Position numbers and translations under genes: made by a program | Part shown: in pieces, positions 5,303-6,316 of the stretch | How the letters are laid out: every line of letters starts with the position of its first letter | How positions within the stretch are numbered: the first letter of the stretch is position 1 | NCBI GenBank assembly: GCA_943328365.2 | Contig: CALPZT020000100.1 | Span: forward strand, 1 to 6,316 | Direction: 5' to 3' | Length of the DNA stretch: 6,316 nt | DNA from: Bifidobacterium breve | Lineage (GTDB): Bacteria > Actinomycetota > Actinomycetes > S36-B12 | The notes under the pieces: generated by a model | Databases searched by the model: none | Told to the model about the DNA's origin: nothing | What the model saw: only the letters and a program-made list of their open reading frames with translations

Positions 5303-5312
5303 TCGACGACAT

Positions 5313-5319
5313 AAGGGGA
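5313..5319 (+). promoter_or_regulatory. Shine-Dalgarno of the thiolase gene
   Basis: AAGGGGA lies five to six bases before the ATG at 5325 and supports that start. The gene therefore uses a leadered mRNA, unlike the exporter and msrB. Confidence 0.65.
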
Positions 5320-5324
5320 CGGTC

Positions 5325-6316
5325 ATGGCAGTCGCACGCGAGGTTGTGTTCGTCGATGGAGTTCGGACTCCGTTCGGCAAGGCCGGTGGCGCATACCGCG
5401 AGACTCGAGCCGATGACCTCGTCGTGAAAGCCATGCGCGAGCTGCTTCGCCGTAATCCGAACGTCCCACCAGCACGCATCGATGAGGTAGCGGTTGCCGC
5501 AACCACCCAGACGGGCGATCAGGGAATGACCATCGGCCGTTCCGCGGCCCTGCTTGCGGGCCTCCCCAGTTCAGTCCCGGGATATTCCATTGATCGCATG
5601 TGCGCAGGCGCCATGACCGCCGTGACGACCCTCTCGTCAGCCATCATGGCCGGGCAGATCGACCTGGCCCTCGCCGGTGGCGTCGAGCACATGACCCGTC
5701 ACCCGATGGGCGAGGGCGTCGATCCGAATCCGAGATTCCTCGCCGAGCGGCTTGTCGACCCTGAGGCCCTGCTCATGGGCAAGACCGCCGAGAACCTCCA
5801 CGACCGCTTCCCCGCCATCACCAAGGACCGGGCCGACGCCTACGCCGTCGGATCACAGGCGAAGACCGCGAAGGCGTATGCCGAGGGCCGCATTCAACTC
5901 GATCTCGTTCCGGTCGCCGTTCGCGACTCCGAGCAGGGTTGGGGCCTCGTCACCATCGACGAAGGTCCACGAGCCGACACCAACCTGGCTGGGCTCGCCG
6001 GTCTCAAGACCCCGTTTCGACCATATGGCCGTGTCACCGCTGGCAATAGCTCAGGGCTTACGGACGGCGCCACCGCTGCCCTCCTCGCCAGCGCCGATCT
6101 CGCTGCCGAACTGGGCCTGACCGCGAAGATGCGCATGGTTGGGTTCGCGTTCGCCGGCGTCGAGCCGGAGGTCATGGGTGTCGGTCCCGTCCCAAGCACC
6201 GAAAAAGCGCTTCGACGCGCCGGTCTCTCGATCACCGACATTGACCTGTTCGAGATCAATGAGGCGTTCGCCGTGCAGGTGCTTGCGTTTCTCGATCACT
6301 TCGGGATCGATGAGGA
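5325..6316 (+). CDS. fadA: FadA-type acetyl-CoA acyltransferase (thiolase), 3' truncated by window edge
   Basis: The first 330 residues of a thiolase are present and the frame is open to the window edge. The enzyme cleaves 3-ketoacyl-CoA with CoA to acetyl-CoA and a shortened acyl-CoA, the last step of beta-oxidation. Visible marks are VDGVRTPFGKAGGAYRETRA (10-29), nucleophile Cys93 in IDRMCAGAMTAV (89-100), GGVEHMTRHPMGEGVD (118-133), VTAGNSSGLTDGA (237-249) and FEINEAFAVQVL (309-320). The segment around GGVEHM and the PVPSTEKALRRAGLS stretch (289-303) resemble FadA of the trifunctional complex more than biosynthetic acetoacetyl-CoA thiolases. The C-terminal Gly-His-Pro and second-cysteine motifs would lie in the missing 60-70 residues. 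It has its own promoter after RNase D; the partner FadB-type protein is expected downstream but not seen. Confidence 0.9.
   Translation, partial: MAVAREVVFVDGVRTPFGKAGGAYRETRADDLVVKAMRELLRRNPNVPPARIDEVAVAATTQTGDQGMTIGRSAALLAGLPSSVPGYSIDRMCAGAMTAVTTLSSAIMAGQIDLALAGGVEHMTRHPMGEGVDPNPRFLAERLVDPEALLMGKTAENLHDRFPAITKDRADAYAVGSQAKTAKAYAEGRIQLDLVPVAVRDSEQGWGLVTIDEGPRADTNLAGLAGLKTPFRPYGRVTAGNSSGLTDGATAALLASADLAAELGLTAKMRMVGFAFAGVEPEVMGVGPVPSTEKALRRAGLSITDIDLFEINEAFAVQVLAFLDHFGIDE

Noticed and set aside
1..6316. tRNA, rRNA, riboswitch or mobile-element genes
   Set aside because: No cloverleaf, rRNA core sequence, transposase, integrase or long terminal inverted repeat was recognised on either strand.

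Overview
The window is GC-rich with strong G/C preference at codon third positions. It carries gene families typical of Actinomycetota (DUF3000, the DUF4916 Nudix-like family, and RNase D next to a beta-oxidation thiolase). A Micrococcales or Microbacteriaceae-like chromosome is the best guess, made from gene content and style rather than any diagnostic marker. I see no phage, plasmid, transposase, CRISPR or RNA genes. It reads as ordinary core chromosome with two small repeat clusters.

Layout. Positions 1-145 hold two abutting 29-bp direct repeats, a third partial copy that forms a long hairpin, and probably the tail of a plus-strand gene. A minus-strand pair follows: a small two-helix LapA/DUF1049 membrane protein (146-403) and a Nudix-like DUF4916 protein (574-1110). 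They are separated by 170 bases containing a 24-bp tandem repeat and a GC-only stem-loop. A divergent 125-bp gap leads to a plus-strand LysE-type exporter (1236-1862) and then methionine sulfoxide reductase MsrB (1925-2395). MsrB converges on a minus-strand EamA/DMT transporter (2392-3225), and the two stop codons share one TTAA. A second divergent gap (about 140 bp) leads to a plus-strand series: a DUF3000 protein, ribonuclease D one base after it, and, behind its own promoter, a FadA-type thiolase that runs off the right edge.

How the genes work together. DUF3000 and RNase D look like a translationally coupled pair. The thiolase catalyses the last step of fatty-acid beta-oxidation, and its partner hydroxyacyl-CoA dehydrogenase/hydratase would be expected just beyond the window. 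The remaining genes (exporter, MsrB, DMT transporter, Nudix-like protein, LapA-like protein) look like independent housekeeping or stress functions. Several starts lack a Shine-Dalgarno sequence but have a TANNNT-like -10 element 6-8 bases before the start codon, suggesting leaderless mRNAs.

I did not find convincing evidence of a new multi-gene system. The observations most worth checking are the two repeat clusters at gene 3' ends, the eroded Nudix box, the leaderless-start pattern and the inverted repeats on the thiolase promoter.
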